A stretch of DNA of 64,000 nt, taken from NCBI GenBank assembly GCA_021325365.1, contig JAJPHF010000009.1:35126-99125 (forward strand), written 5' to 3'. The position numbers and the translations under genes are program-made. The notes under the pieces are model-generated. The model saw only the letters and a list, made by a program, of their open reading frames with translations, was not told the origin of the DNA and ran no database searches. Below, piece after piece: positions 1-7,810 of this stretch. Each line of letters begins with the position of its first letter. Position 1 is the stretch's first letter. The stretch is from Pseudomonadota bacterium. GTDB taxonomy: Bacteria > Chloroflexota > UBA6077 > JAJPHF01.

Positions 1-86
1 ATGCTGCGCAGCCCCGCACGTGCCAGGTCGTGGTCGTCGGCAATCACGAGCCGGGCCGTCGCCGCGGCGGGGCGTTCGGTCGCCAT
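1..86 (-). CDS. Response regulator, N-terminal fragment (NarL/FixJ type), cut by window edge
   Basis: Reading the minus strand from an ATG at 86 gives 28 residues before the window ends. They contain a beta strand followed by an acidic pair (LVIADDHDLARAGLRS), the standard start of a receiver domain of the NarL family (DDH...R.G). The rest, including the phosphoacceptor Asp and a DNA-binding domain, lies outside the window. It is the last of three same-strand genes (kinase, solute-binding protein, regulator), so it is the likely phosphorylation partner of the HisKA_3-type kinase at 1493-3694. The assignment as a receiver is firm. The output domain is inferred. Confidence 0.75.
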   Translation of the reverse strand, partial: MATERPAAATARLVIADDHDLARAGLRS

Positions 87-268
87 TAGCTGGTTCTCCG
101 GTGTTGCACTCGGCGCGGCCCGCGGCCGCGAGCGTCTGGCCGGCGCGAGTCGCCGGCCAGACGCCGCGGAGCCAATCCGCCCTTGGCTGTCAGCACGAGG
201 GTACCGCGCGGCGGCAGCTCCTGTCGAGTCTCGGAAGGCGGTGGCGTCCGCGGGCGCACGTCGTCTCG

Positions 269-1387
269 TCAGCTGTCGGCGACGCGGCCGATCTCGTCGA
301 GCACTTCGTTGATCAGGTCGGTGCCCCAGATCGTTTGCATGGTCGTGTCGGAAACGGGCTGGGGAATGAGGCCCTGGTCGCGGAAGAAGCCGTAGCAGTA
401 CAGCATCGACTCCCGGTTGGGCAGGCCGTTGGGGTTGAAGTAGGGCGGAATCATCGCACGCACCGTGTCCAGGTCGATGCTCGTGTTGCGGGCCACCAGC
501 GTGTCGATCTCCTCGCGCGCCGCGCTGCCGCTCGGGCTGCCGACCCCCGCCAGATAGTCGCGGATGCCACGGATGTAGGCGCGCACGAAGCCTTTAGCGG
601 TGGGGCGGTTGTCGTAGAGCGATTCCGCGAAGCCCAACGAGGCGATCGTGAAGTTCGGATAGATGTCGCCGATGCCCATGACCTTGACGGCGCTGCCTTG
701 CTGCACGGCGCGCGTCAGGAACGGCTCGAGGATCATGCCGGCGTCGATGGCCCCGTTCGCGAAGGCGCCGACCATATCGGGGAAGGTGATGGGCTGGATG
801 TTCAGGTCGTCCAGCGTAAGGCCCACCCGCTGCAAGCCCACCGACAGCGCGCAGGCAGTCGTCGTCGCCTTGCCCGGCGGCGTGATGGCCAGGGACAGGC
901 TGGGGAGGTCTTCGAGCCGCCGACCCCGTCCGCTGTCGTAGACCGCCTTGCGGACGGCCAACACCTGGTCGCCGCGGTCGGCCGTGTAGGTGCCCACGTC
1001 CACCATGATCTTCGCCGGGACGCCGCGCGCGACCGCGTTCCACATCGCCGGGTTCGCGGGCATGGGGGAGATCTCCACCTGGCCGGTCGCCAAGGCGGGG
1101 ATCGTCTCGGAGGCGTTGGTGAAGGGGACTTGCTCGACCGTGATCCCCTCTTGCTGGAAGTAGCCGCGCTGCTCGGCCAGCCAGACGACGACGCCCGAGG
1201 CGCCGGTCTGCGCTGCCTGGCGCAGGGTGACGGGCTGGGGCGGAGCGGTCGGCACGACGGCTCCCGCGGTCGGGCCGGCGGCCGCGGGGCCGCCGGCCGG
1301 CGTGGATGGCGCGGGAGCCGCACAGCCGGTCAGGGCGAGCAGCGCGACGAACGCGCTCGCGGCGGCGCGGCAACGGACAGTTGGCAT
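269..1387 (-). CDS. ABC-type solute-binding lipoprotein (NMT1/SsuA/TauA-like)
   Basis: A 372-residue exported lipoprotein. The ATG at 1387 was chosen because AGGAGG lies just upstream and the protein then opens with a signal peptide ending in the lipobox LTGC (Cys22). A Pro/Ala/Thr linker (about 25-50) precedes a type II periplasmic-binding fold (about 55-370) with the NMT1/SsuA pattern: an 'AEQRGYFQQEGI' segment early, a 'MILEPFL' segment in the middle. Such proteins bind sulfonates, nitrate, pyrimidine precursors or similar small molecules; the ligand cannot be read from sequence. No permease or ATPase gene is adjacent in the window. It lies between a histidine kinase and a response regulator on the same strand, so it may be a ligand sensor feeding the two-component system or part of a transporter continuing to the left. 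Confidence 0.85.
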   Translation of the reverse strand: MPTVRCRAAASAFVALLALTGCAAPAPSTPAGGPAAAGPTAGAVVPTAPPQPVTLRQAAQTGASGVVVWLAEQRGYFQQEGITVEQVPFTNASETIPALATGQVEISPMPANPAMWNAVARGVPAKIMVDVGTYTADRGDQVLAVRKAVYDSGRGRRLEDLPSLSLAITPPGKATTTACALSVGLQRVGLTLDDLNIQPITFPDMVGAFANGAIDAGMILEPFLTRAVQQGSAVKVMGIGDIYPNFTIASLGFAESLYDNRPTAKGFVRAYIRGIRDYLAGVGSPSGSAAREEIDTLVARNTSIDLDTVRAMIPPYFNPNGLPNRESMLYCYGFFRDQGLIPQPVSDTTMQTIWGTDLINEVLDEIGRVADS

Positions 1388-1492
1388 GGCGTCCTCCTTG
1401 CGCCGGCGGCGACCGGGCCGTCCGCGCGGCATGGGGACGGGCGATTGGGCGCTGCGCTGCACGCGATGCTGCCCCGCTCGTCATCGGCGGCC

Positions 1493-3694
1493 CTATGGTA
1501 CAACGTTTCGCCGCGCGGCAGGTCGGCCCTGCGGCGACGCCAGGGCGGCGTCGGCCGCCGGGGCGGCGGGGCCGGTGCCCAGCGGGACCTCGGCCACGAC
1601 GCGCGTGCCGGCCCCCGGACGGCTCTGGACGCGACAGCGGCCGCCAAGCAGCGCCACGCGCTCCTGCATGCCCGGGAGACCCACGCGCTCGCCCGGTCCG
1701 GCGGCGTCGCGCGGCGCCGTGGGCCGGAAGCCCTGCCCCCAGTCCTGGACCTCGAGGCGCACCGCGCGCCCCTTGCGGCGCAGGCTCAGGTGAACGCGCG
1801 TCGTGCCGGCGTGCTTCCGCACGTTGGTCAGCGCCTCCTGGGCCACGCGGAACAAGGCCGTCTCGACCGCGGGCGGCAAGCGCTCGGGGCCCAGCGCCTC
1901 CTCGTAGCTCACCTGCCAGCCCTCGGCCCGGAGCGCGTCCACCTGGCGCCGCAGCGCCGTCGCCAGCCCGAAGTCGTCGAGCACCGTGGGCCGCAGGTCG
2001 GCGATGACGCGGCGCGCCTCGCCCACCGTGCGCCGCGCCATTTCCAGCGCGCGCTCGAGGTCCAGCCGGGCCGCGGGCGAGCGGGGGCGGTGGTAGCGCG
2101 CGTAGGCCTGGAGGTGCTGATGGGTGCTGGCGGCAACCTGGGCCACCCCGTCGTGGACATCGTAGGCCACGCGGCGGCGCTCCTCCTCCTGGGCCACCAG
2201 CAGCCGCCCCACGAGCGTCTGCAGCTGATGCTCGCGCTCGCCTAGCTCGCGGTACAGGCGCGCGTTCTCCAGCGCGCTGGCGGCCTGGAGCGCCAGGCTG
2301 CCCAGGATCTCGCCGGTGGCCTCCTCCGCGAGGCTCTCCGGGCCGTAGGCTTCCAACACGCCGAGCACGCGGTCCTGCACCCGCAGCGGCACGCACCAGA
2401 CGGCGCGCGCCGCGGAGCGCACTCGCCCGCGCAGTCGCACCAAGCGGGGCTGACCGCTGGCGGCCGCCGCGCGCCGCGCGGCGCGCACGGCCTGCGCGCG
2501 TTGTGCGGCCCGCCAGCCGGTCTCCGGGCCGAGTGTCTGCCACACGCGCAGGGGCGCTTGGGGCTGCGCGCCCGCCCGCAAGCTGATTACGGCGGCGTCG
2601 AGGCCGGACACTCGCCCGGCGATGTCGAGCAGGCGCTGGCCGATGGCGTCGGCTTCCAGGCTGGCGCCCAGCACCTGGCCGGCCTCGTGCAGCGCCAGGA
2701 GCGCGTCAAGGCTGCGCTGGAGCTGCTCGTGCAGATGGGCGCTCTCGATCACGGCCGCGAGCTGGGCCGCCAGAAGCTGCAGCAAGTCCAGATCGTGGTC
2801 GTCGAGGCGTCGCGCCCGCCGGGTGCTCTTGAGGGCGAGCACGCCGATTGGCTGGTTGCCCGGCGTGACGAGCGGCAGGCAGACCGCGGAGGGGATCGGT
2901 CGGGCGGAGCCGCGCCACCCCGTGCCCAGGTCCTCGCCGGCGCCTTCCAGCACGAGCGGCTGCCCCGCTCGCAGCACCTGCCCGGCGACGCTGTGCTCCA
3001 GGTCCGCGATGGTGGTGCCCGGCGCAACCGGATCGACGCCGACGGCCGCACGCACGGTGAGCGGCCCGTCCGGAGTGGCGAGCAGCAGCACGCTGCCGCC
3101 GTCGTGGCCGCTGAAGGCGGTAGCGCGCTCGAGCGCCAGGCGCAGCACCGCATCGAGGCCCCGAGCGGCCACGAGGTCTTTGCCCAGCTCGACCAGCAGC
3201 CGAAAGCGGGCCGCGCGGTCGCGCGCCGCCTCGTAGAGGCTGCTCAGCTCGCGCGCGTAGACCAGCGTCTGATCCAGTACCTCGGGCTCGTCGTTGAGCC
3301 CGTCTAGCTGGAGGGGCGTCCGCGGTCGGCGAGGCGCGGACAGAGACGGCAGCGCCTGGGTCACGGCGTCGAGCAGTGCGGTCGGCCCGAAGGGCTTCGT
3401 CAGGCGCAAGTCCGCGAACGCCGCGGCGGGCGCGGGCGCGGCTGGACCGGCCGCGAGGAGCACGACGACCACATCGCGGGTCGCGGGGTCGGTCTTGAGC
3501 TGCTGGCAGACACCGAGCGCGTCCATCTCCGGGGCCGTGCCGTCCAGCAGCAGGAGGTGCGGGCGTTCGCGACGCGCCAGGTCGACCGCTTGCGGCCCAT
3601 TCCATGCTTCGAGCAGCCGGTGCGCCGGAGCGAGGGTAGCCCGCGCCAGCATGCGCAGCCAGGGCTCGTTGTCGGCTAGGAGAATAGTGGCCAT
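1493..3694 (-). CDS. Sensor histidine kinase with N-terminal receiver-like, GAF and HisKA_3/HATPase domains
   Basis: 733 residues, no membrane segment, so probably cytoplasmic. Residues 1-115 form a receiver-like domain with acidic residues D8/E10, a candidate phosphoacceptor D51 (LLLLDG) and the lysine in 'LTKPF'. Two GAF-type sensory regions follow (about 150-310 and 325-470), then a coiled linker and the HisKA_3 box DVHDGVAQ with His514. The ATPase domain has an N box (EALTNVRKHA), a G1 box (DWGQGF) and a GLPGM segment. This architecture is typical of kinases paired with NarL-type regulators, and such a regulator starts at 86 on the same strand. The position usually held by the conserved Thr/Ser of the receiver is Leu/Ala-rich, so the receiver may be degenerate. 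The ribosome-binding site before the ATG at 3694 is weak. Confidence 0.88.
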   Translation of the reverse strand: MATILLADNEPWLRMLARATLAPAHRLLEAWNGPQAVDLARRERPHLLLLDGTAPEMDALGVCQQLKTDPATRDVVVVLLAAGPAAPAPAAAFADLRLTKPFGPTALLDAVTQALPSLSAPRRPRTPLQLDGLNDEPEVLDQTLVYARELSSLYEAARDRAARFRLLVELGKDLVAARGLDAVLRLALERATAFSGHDGGSVLLLATPDGPLTVRAAVGVDPVAPGTTIADLEHSVAGQVLRAGQPLVLEGAGEDLGTGWRGSARPIPSAVCLPLVTPGNQPIGVLALKSTRRARRLDDHDLDLLQLLAAQLAAVIESAHLHEQLQRSLDALLALHEAGQVLGASLEADAIGQRLLDIAGRVSGLDAAVISLRAGAQPQAPLRVWQTLGPETGWRAAQRAQAVRAARRAAAASGQPRLVRLRGRVRSAARAVWCVPLRVQDRVLGVLEAYGPESLAEEATGEILGSLALQAASALENARLYRELGEREHQLQTLVGRLLVAQEEERRRVAYDVHDGVAQVAASTHQHLQAYARYHRPRSPAARLDLERALEMARRTVGEARRVIADLRPTVLDDFGLATALRRQVDALRAEGWQVSYEEALGPERLPPAVETALFRVAQEALTNVRKHAGTTRVHLSLRRKGRAVRLEVQDWGQGFRPTAPRDAAGPGERVGLPGMQERVALLGGRCRVQSRPGAGTRVVAEVPLGTGPAAPAADAALASPQGRPAARRNVVP

Positions 3695-3729
3695 GCCCTG
3701 CTTCTCGTGACGTGCTGGTGCGGGAGATA

Positions 3730-3761
3730 GCGAAGCCCCGCGCGGCCGCGCGGGGCTTCGC
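3730..3761. terminator. 32-bp perfect GC-rich palindrome between tatA and the kinase gene
   Basis: Perfect inverted repeat with arms GCGAAGCCCCGCGCGG / CCGCGCGGGGCTTCGC and a NotI-like GCGGCCGC centre. It lies just after the tatA stop codon and before the kinase start, both on the minus strand. It has no T run, so an intrinsic terminator of the classical type is not proven. A 3'-end-stabilising hairpin or a binding site is also possible. Confidence 0.5.
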
Positions 3762-3796
3762 CAGGACGCTGCACGATGGCGGTGTGCCGTCGTGGG

Positions 3797-4132
3797 CTAG
3801 ACGACGGCGGTCGGCAGGCTGGCGCCGCAGTTCGCGCAGAAGCGGCTGTCGTTGGCCGCGCGCGTGCCGCACTTCGGGCAGTACGGGCCGGTGGCCGCGG
3901 CGGCCGGCGCGCCGGCGGCAGCCACGGGGGCCGCGGCTGGCGGGGGCGCCGGCGCGGGCTCGGCGGTGCCGGCGGCGATCCGCTGCTGCTCGTCGGTCGC
4001 GGACTTCTTGAACTCCTTGATGCCCCGACCCAGCGCGCTGCCCACCTCGGGCAGCTTGCCGGCGCCGAAGATCATCAGGACGATCACCAGTATGATGATG
4101 AGTTCCAACGGCGAGATGGGATGCCCAAACAT
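3797..4132 (-). CDS. tatA: TatA/E-type twin-arginine translocase subunit with C-terminal zinc ribbon
   Basis: 111 residues. Residues 5-22 form the single membrane helix, followed by the TatA hinge [20 protein letters not shown], which identifies the pore-forming subunit of the twin-arginine export system. After an Ala/Pro linker (about 55-82) comes a zinc-ribbon with Cys85, Cys88, Cys99 and Cys102 (CPKC...CANC). Ordinary TatA ends in a charged, unstructured tail, so the ribbon is an addition, predicted on the cytoplasmic side. Its partner tatC is 28 kb away at 31780. The gene has its own promoter (TTGCCC, 17-bp spacer, TACAAT). TatA identity is secure; the function of the zinc ribbon is unknown. 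Confidence 0.9.
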   Translation of the reverse strand: MFGHPISPLELIIILVIVLMIFGAGKLPEVGSALGRGIKEFKKSATDEQQRIAAGTAEPAPAPPPAAAPVAAAGAPAAAATGPYCPKCGTRAANDSRFCANCGASLPTAVV

Positions 4133-4192
4133 TGTCGCCCGCCTCGCTTTCCGCCGCGCTCCGGCCGCCGGGCCCGGCGCCTTCCTGGGTCA

Positions 4193-4221
4193 ATTGTAGG
4201 CGCGGTGCCCTACCAGGGCAA
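4193..4221 (-). promoter_or_regulatory. Promoter of tatA
   Basis: On the minus strand a -35 box TTGCCC (4221-4216) is followed after 17 bases by a -10 box TACAAT (4198-4193). This is near-ideal sigma-70 spacing. It lies about 60 bases upstream of the tatA start. Confidence 0.6.
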
Positions 4222-4223
4222 CC

Positions 4224-4634
4224 CTACGTCTCGTCGATCGGCACCTCCCGCGCCCGGCGCTCGGTGGCGCGACCGCGCGGCCGCTCGTTGTACTCCAGCG
4301 CGTAATCCACGACGCTGCGCAACGCCAGCAGGCGCTCGCGGCGCGCGGCGCGCAGGTGGTCCAGGAACTCGTCGGGCAGGTCGCGCAGGAAGCCGGCCAG
4401 CACGCGGCTGGGGCGGTTCTCTTGCCACCACTCGCACAGCTCCGGGTCGATGTCGAGCAAGCCGGCGAGCAGACCGCCGCGCCGGCGGCGCCGGGCGCGC
4501 GGCTCATCCGCTTCGTCGGCGCGCGCCCGCAGTCGCCGGCGCTCGTCCTCCAAGGCGCGGACCGCCTCGCGCAGGCGCTGCCGCTCTGCCTCGAGCGGGT
4601 CGCCGCCCGCCTGGCCCGGCGTCGTCTCGGCCAT
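4224..4634 (-). CDS. Small charged coiled-coil protein, ArsA-linked, unknown function
   Basis: 136 residues, not recognised as a known family. Residues 10-45 are a Glu/Arg-rich coiled coil, followed by a run of arginines (about 47-52) and a helical C-terminal part (about 55-135) with conserved-looking aromatic and acidic positions (DIDPELCEWW). No signal peptide or membrane segment. The start has a good ribosome-binding site (AAGGAG) that overlaps the end of the upstream ArsA-type gene; the two genes are 2 bases apart and surely cotranscribed, so it probably acts with that ATPase as an adaptor or cargo protein. That role is inference. Confidence 0.65.
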   Translation of the reverse strand: MAETTPGQAGGDPLEAERQRLREAVRALEDERRRLRARADEADEPRARRRRRGGLLAGLLDIDPELCEWWQENRPSRVLAGFLRDLPDEFLDHLRAARRERLLALRSVVDYALEYNERPRGRATERRAREVPIDET

Positions 4635-4636
4635 CG

Positions 4637-5836
4637 CTAGCTCCTTTCCGTCGCGCGCGTCGTCCCCGCCGCCGGCGCGACGAAGCGAATGCGCAGCGCC
4701 CCATCCTCGAAGCGCGCGCCGTGCGGCTGCAGTCCCACCAGTGCGCGCGGCAGGATCACGTTCCGCTTCTGGCTGCCCACGTGGACCACTAGCTCGTCGC
4801 CTGTCTGGAAGACTGCCACCTGATCCTTGCTGGCGAACGGCAGCTGGAGGCTGAGCACGTACTCGCCGTCGTGCTTCTCGATATGGTGGCCGCGTCCGGC
4901 GAAGAACACTTGGCTCGGGTCGGCGTCGCCGTACAGCGCCGCCGCCATCTCACGCAAACCGTCCAGCCCCACGATCTCGTGGCCGAACAGCGGCGCGTCG
5001 CGAATGGGGATGGGCGCGAAGCCCTCCTCGACGGTCTGACGGTAGCGGGCCTGCGTCGCCTTCCAGGCGTCGAAGTAGTGGTCGGTCACCTCGCGCGGGA
5101 GGACCCGGTTGCAGACGACGAGATCCGTGGCGTAGCCGAAGAGGTTCAGGTAAGTGTACGTGCGCTGGGCTTCTTTGACGACCATCTTCTCGGGATTCAG
5201 CACGAGCCGGACCGAGGTGAGCTGCTGGTCGACCAGCATCGTATGTAGCTCGTCGAGCTGGCCGAACAGGTCTTTCACCGCGTCGTACACCTCGTCGTCG
5301 GGCACGGGGAGATCGAACAGCGCGCGGCCGAGCGGCCGCACGACCTGCGCGGCGCGGCGATGGATGGGGAAGATCTTCTCCATCCACCAGCGCGCCACGT
5401 CGGGGAAGCTGAGCAGGCGCAGCGTCTCGCCCGTCGGCGCGCAGTCGACGATGATGACGTCGTAGGCGCCGCTCTCGCGGTGGTTGTTGATCCACAGCAG
5501 GTTGGCCAGCTCGTCCATGCCCGGCAGCACGCTCAGCTCGTCGGCGATCAGCTCGTCGATCTGACGCCAGGCGAGCAGCATGGACACCCATTCCTGGACG
5601 CGCCCCCAGTATCTGCGCACGTTGTAGTAGATGTCAGTCTCTTGCGCCCAGAGGTTGGGCGCCACCACGACCGGCTCGGGCGCGAGCGGCCGGTCGAAGC
5701 TGTCGGCCAGGCTGTGGGCCAGGTCGGTGCTGAGCACGACCGTGCGATACCCTAGCTCAGCGCAGCGGACGGCGGTCGCGGCGGCGACGGTCGTCTTGCC
5801 AACGCCGCCCTTGCCCGTGTACAGGACGATCCGCAT
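4637..5836 (-). CDS. ArsA/GET3-type anion-transporting-family ATPase
   Basis: 399 residues starting at the ATG at 5836 with GGGGAG upstream. The deviant Walker A motif GKGGVGKTT spans residues 8-16, with a switch I region LSTDLAHSLAD (about 35-46) and a Walker B-like region VIIVDCAPTGETLRLL. This is the SIMIBI-class ArsA/GET3 family, dimeric ATPases that either drive arsenite efflux or shuttle membrane proteins. No arsB or arsR lies nearby and no obvious arsenite-binding Cys cluster is visible. The last about 75 residues look like the HSP20-like domain attached to bacterial ArsA homologues of unknown role (QLPFASKDQVAVFQTGDELVV). A GET3-like or unknown chaperone role is as likely as arsenic resistance. 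Confidence 0.85.
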   Translation of the reverse strand: MRIVLYTGKGGVGKTTVAAATAVRCAELGYRTVVLSTDLAHSLADSFDRPLAPEPVVVAPNLWAQETDIYYNVRRYWGRVQEWVSMLLAWRQIDELIADELSVLPGMDELANLLWINNHRESGAYDVIIVDCAPTGETLRLLSFPDVARWWMEKIFPIHRRAAQVVRPLGRALFDLPVPDDEVYDAVKDLFGQLDELHTMLVDQQLTSVRLVLNPEKMVVKEAQRTYTYLNLFGYATDLVVCNRVLPREVTDHYFDAWKATQARYRQTVEEGFAPIPIRDAPLFGHEIVGLDGLREMAAALYGDADPSQVFFAGRGHHIEKHDGEYVLSLQLPFASKDQVAVFQTGDELVVHVGSQKRNVILPRALVGLQPHGARFEDGALRIRFVAPAAGTTRATERS

Positions 5837-6051
5837 GGTGCTCCCCGGGGGCGCTATGAGCCCCTTCCCGCCCCTCTCTTCCAGAGTACCGCCCAACGGC
5901 TGCGGCGGGAAACATTACCAGCACGCGTGGAGCGACGCCGTGGGCCGGGTGCCGAGCGCGGCGGCACGGAGGTTGCGTTAGGCGTTCGCAAAGCGAGCGT
6001 GCCCCGCTGCAACAGCCATCGGGGCCGAACGAGACGAGAAAGGTGGGGGTC

Positions 6052-6225
6052 ATGTCGCCGGCCGCGCAGCTTGCCACCCTACCCGGGCATCTCCACTGGT
6101 GCCCCCGTTGTGACAGCACCTGGTCCTGTGACCACGGCTTCGCGGTGTGCCCGCTGGCGGGCAGCGTGGTGGTGGAGAATCACTGCGCGCTGCCGGCGCC
6201 CTGGGACGACGAGGACGAGCAATAG
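6052..6225 (+). CDS. Small Cys/His-rich putative zinc-binding protein
   Basis: 57 residues from the ATG at 6052; a GTG 9 bases upstream is also in frame, but AAAGGTGG is better spaced for the ATG. The protein carries HWCPRCDSTWSCDHGFAVCP (residues about 15-34), a cluster of four Cys and two His that could hold one zinc ion, then an acidic end (DDEDEQ). No family recognised. It stands alone on the plus strand between minus-strand genes. Coding is supported by the motif and the ribosome-binding site, but a short gene like this needs comparative support. Confidence 0.5.
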   Translation: MSPAAQLATLPGHLHWCPRCDSTWSCDHGFAVCPLAGSVVVENHCALPAPWDDEDEQ

Positions 6226-6279
6226 TGGGCCGGGGAGCCCCCCGGCTCCCGGCAAGCGGGCGCGCCTGCACACAGAGGC

Positions 6280-7368
6280 TTATGGCGCGCTGGCGATGTT
6301 GGAGCTAGCGAGCACCTGCCCGGACCCGGAGCGCGCCTGCACCTGATACCAGGTGTTTGCGGCGCGGGGCAGTTGATAGCGGGTGGCGCTCAGCGTGGCT
6401 ACGCTGACGCAGTTTTGCCCGTTGGCGCCGGTGCAGCGCAGGACCTCGTAGGTTACGGTGCCGGAGACGGCGCTCCATGTGAGCGTGGTCATCTGGCCGG
6501 TGCCTTCGGCGCGCAGGTTGAAGCTCGACGTCTGGTTGTTCGCGTAGGCCGAGCAGTGGTTCGTCGCGTCGTACTGGATGCAGGGCCCCATCGCGGGGTT
6601 GTCGCTGGGTGGCGTGTTGGATTGGCCCACGAGCCCCGGCAGCGCGCCGGGCGGGGCGGGCAAGCACTGCCCATCCGTGTCGATCAACGGACAGGTGGGA
6701 CCGGCGGCGTTGGACCGGTTCAGACAGGTGCCGTCGGGCGCTCGCCCGCAGCCTCCTGGCACCACAGGCTGGCGGACGGCCGAGGGGGCGGTGCCGTCGG
6801 CGACCGCCATGACGTCGACGGTAGCGGGCGCCGACCATTGGCGCGGCTCGCCGCCCCGCTGCCGGGCGTAGACGTAGAGCGTGTGCTCGCCCGGCGGGAC
6901 CTCGACCTGCAGCTGATACCCGGAGGGGCCGTACCGCGGCTGGCCAAGCTGCGTGGCCACGTCGGGGCGATCGCCGCCGTACTCCGCGGCCCCCAGGAAG
7001 TAGCCATGGCCCGCCTCGCCATCCAGGTAGACGTACACGGCGTCGACCCCGGTGCCCGTGCTCTCGGGGTCCACCGCCCAACCCATGATCGTGAAGCGTT
7101 GCTGCGTCGTGGCGCCGCTCGCCGGGCGGTCGATCGCCACGCGGGTTGAGGCGGCCGGGGGGCCGCTCGGGCCGTCCCCGCTGGCCGGCACTGGCGTCGC
7201 TTGAGCGGCGGAACTTGGCTCGTTGGTGGGGTCCGGCGCGCTGATGGTTTGCCCGAACGCGCCCTCGTTCGGATCCGGGGGGGCACTCGTCTGTCCGAGC
7301 GCGAGGCTGGGCGGCAGCCACAGCAGGCTGGCGAGCAGCAGCGCGCAGATGCGGGCCGTGGTCGTCAT
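6280..7368 (-). CDS. Secreted protein with Ig-like domain and fibronectin-like C-terminus
   Basis: 362 residues with a classical signal peptide (residues 1-25, cleaved after ALG). A Pro/Ser/Thr linker is followed by a beta-rich domain (about 70-185) with the pattern 'FTIMGWAVDP...VYVYLDG...GEHTLYVYARQ', an Ig-like fold common in surface proteins of GC-rich bacteria. A Cys-containing spacer (about 200-275) and a fibronectin-III-like end (TLTWSAVSGTVTYEVLRCTG) follow. Likely exported and involved in surface binding; no catalytic motif seen. AGGAG precedes the start. A 59-residue coiled-coil gene ends 30 bases upstream and is probably cotranscribed. Confidence 0.75.
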   Translation of the reverse strand: MTTTARICALLLASLLWLPPSLALGQTSAPPDPNEGAFGQTISAPDPTNEPSSAAQATPVPASGDGPSGPPAASTRVAIDRPASGATTQQRFTIMGWAVDPESTGTGVDAVYVYLDGEAGHGYFLGAAEYGGDRPDVATQLGQPRYGPSGYQLQVEVPPGEHTLYVYARQRGGEPRQWSAPATVDVMAVADGTAPSAVRQPVVPGGCGRAPDGTCLNRSNAAGPTCPLIDTDGQCLPAPPGALPGLVGQSNTPPSDNPAMGPCIQYDATNHCSAYANNQTSSFNLRAEGTGQMTTLTWSAVSGTVTYEVLRCTGANGQNCVSVATLSATRYQLPRAANTWYQVQARSGSGQVLASSNIASAP

Positions 7369-7398
7369 CGGACGGGCTCTCCTGTGTCATGGCGGCGT

Positions 7399-7578
7399 TC
7401 AGGGGCGGGGCGGCAAGCGGACGAGCCAGTGGAGCCAGCCGGGGAGCCGCTCGAGCGCGCGGCGCAAGTCGGCGACCTCCTCGGCCAGCTCGTGAACTTC
7501 GAGATGCACCTGCTCGATCTCCCGCTGCAGGGCCGCGAGCTGAGCGGCGGGGTCCTCGGCGGGCGGCGGCGCGCTCAC
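7399..7578 (-). CDS. 59-residue coiled-coil protein
   Basis: Short frame read from a GTG at 7578 to a TGA at 7399. After a Pro/Ala start the sequence is a regular heptad coiled coil (LAALQREIEQVHLEVHELAE, then EVADLRRALERL) and ends in an aromatic, basic tail (LPGWLHWLVRLPPRP). The heptad pattern is hard to explain as a shadow of another gene, and no convincing gene exists on the other strand here. Start uncertain, no clear ribosome-binding site. Possibly membrane-peripheral through its tail. Function unknown. Confidence 0.45.
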   Translation of the reverse strand: MSAPPPAEDPAAQLAALQREIEQVHLEVHELAEEVADLRRALERLPGWLHWLVRLPPRP

Positions 7579-7810
7579 GGCGCGGACCCGGACGGCGCGG
7601 GACGCGGCTGATAGCGCATGTCGCCAAGCTCGCCAAGCGTGCGTCGCGCGGTCGACCGCCCGCGCGCAGGGAAAGCTACCAGGCGCCGCACGCGATTGTC
7701 AACGGTGCGGCGCCGCCGCATCCGGGGCGCGCGGGTGGCGGAGCGCCCCTCGGGGCGATCGGCTGCGTAGCGGGCCTGTCCCGGGACGCCAGGGCCCGGT
7801 TAGCGCACCG

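Noticed and set aside
20..2245. Long plus-strand frame opposite the solute-binding protein and kinase genes
   Set aside because: High-GC mirror frame: Arg/Ala/Gly-rich, no domain, overlaps two well-supported genes on the other strand.
7579..7620. 14-residue mini-ORF overlapping the coiled-coil gene (ATG ... TGA)
   Set aside because: Too short to judge; could be a coupling peptide but no evidence.
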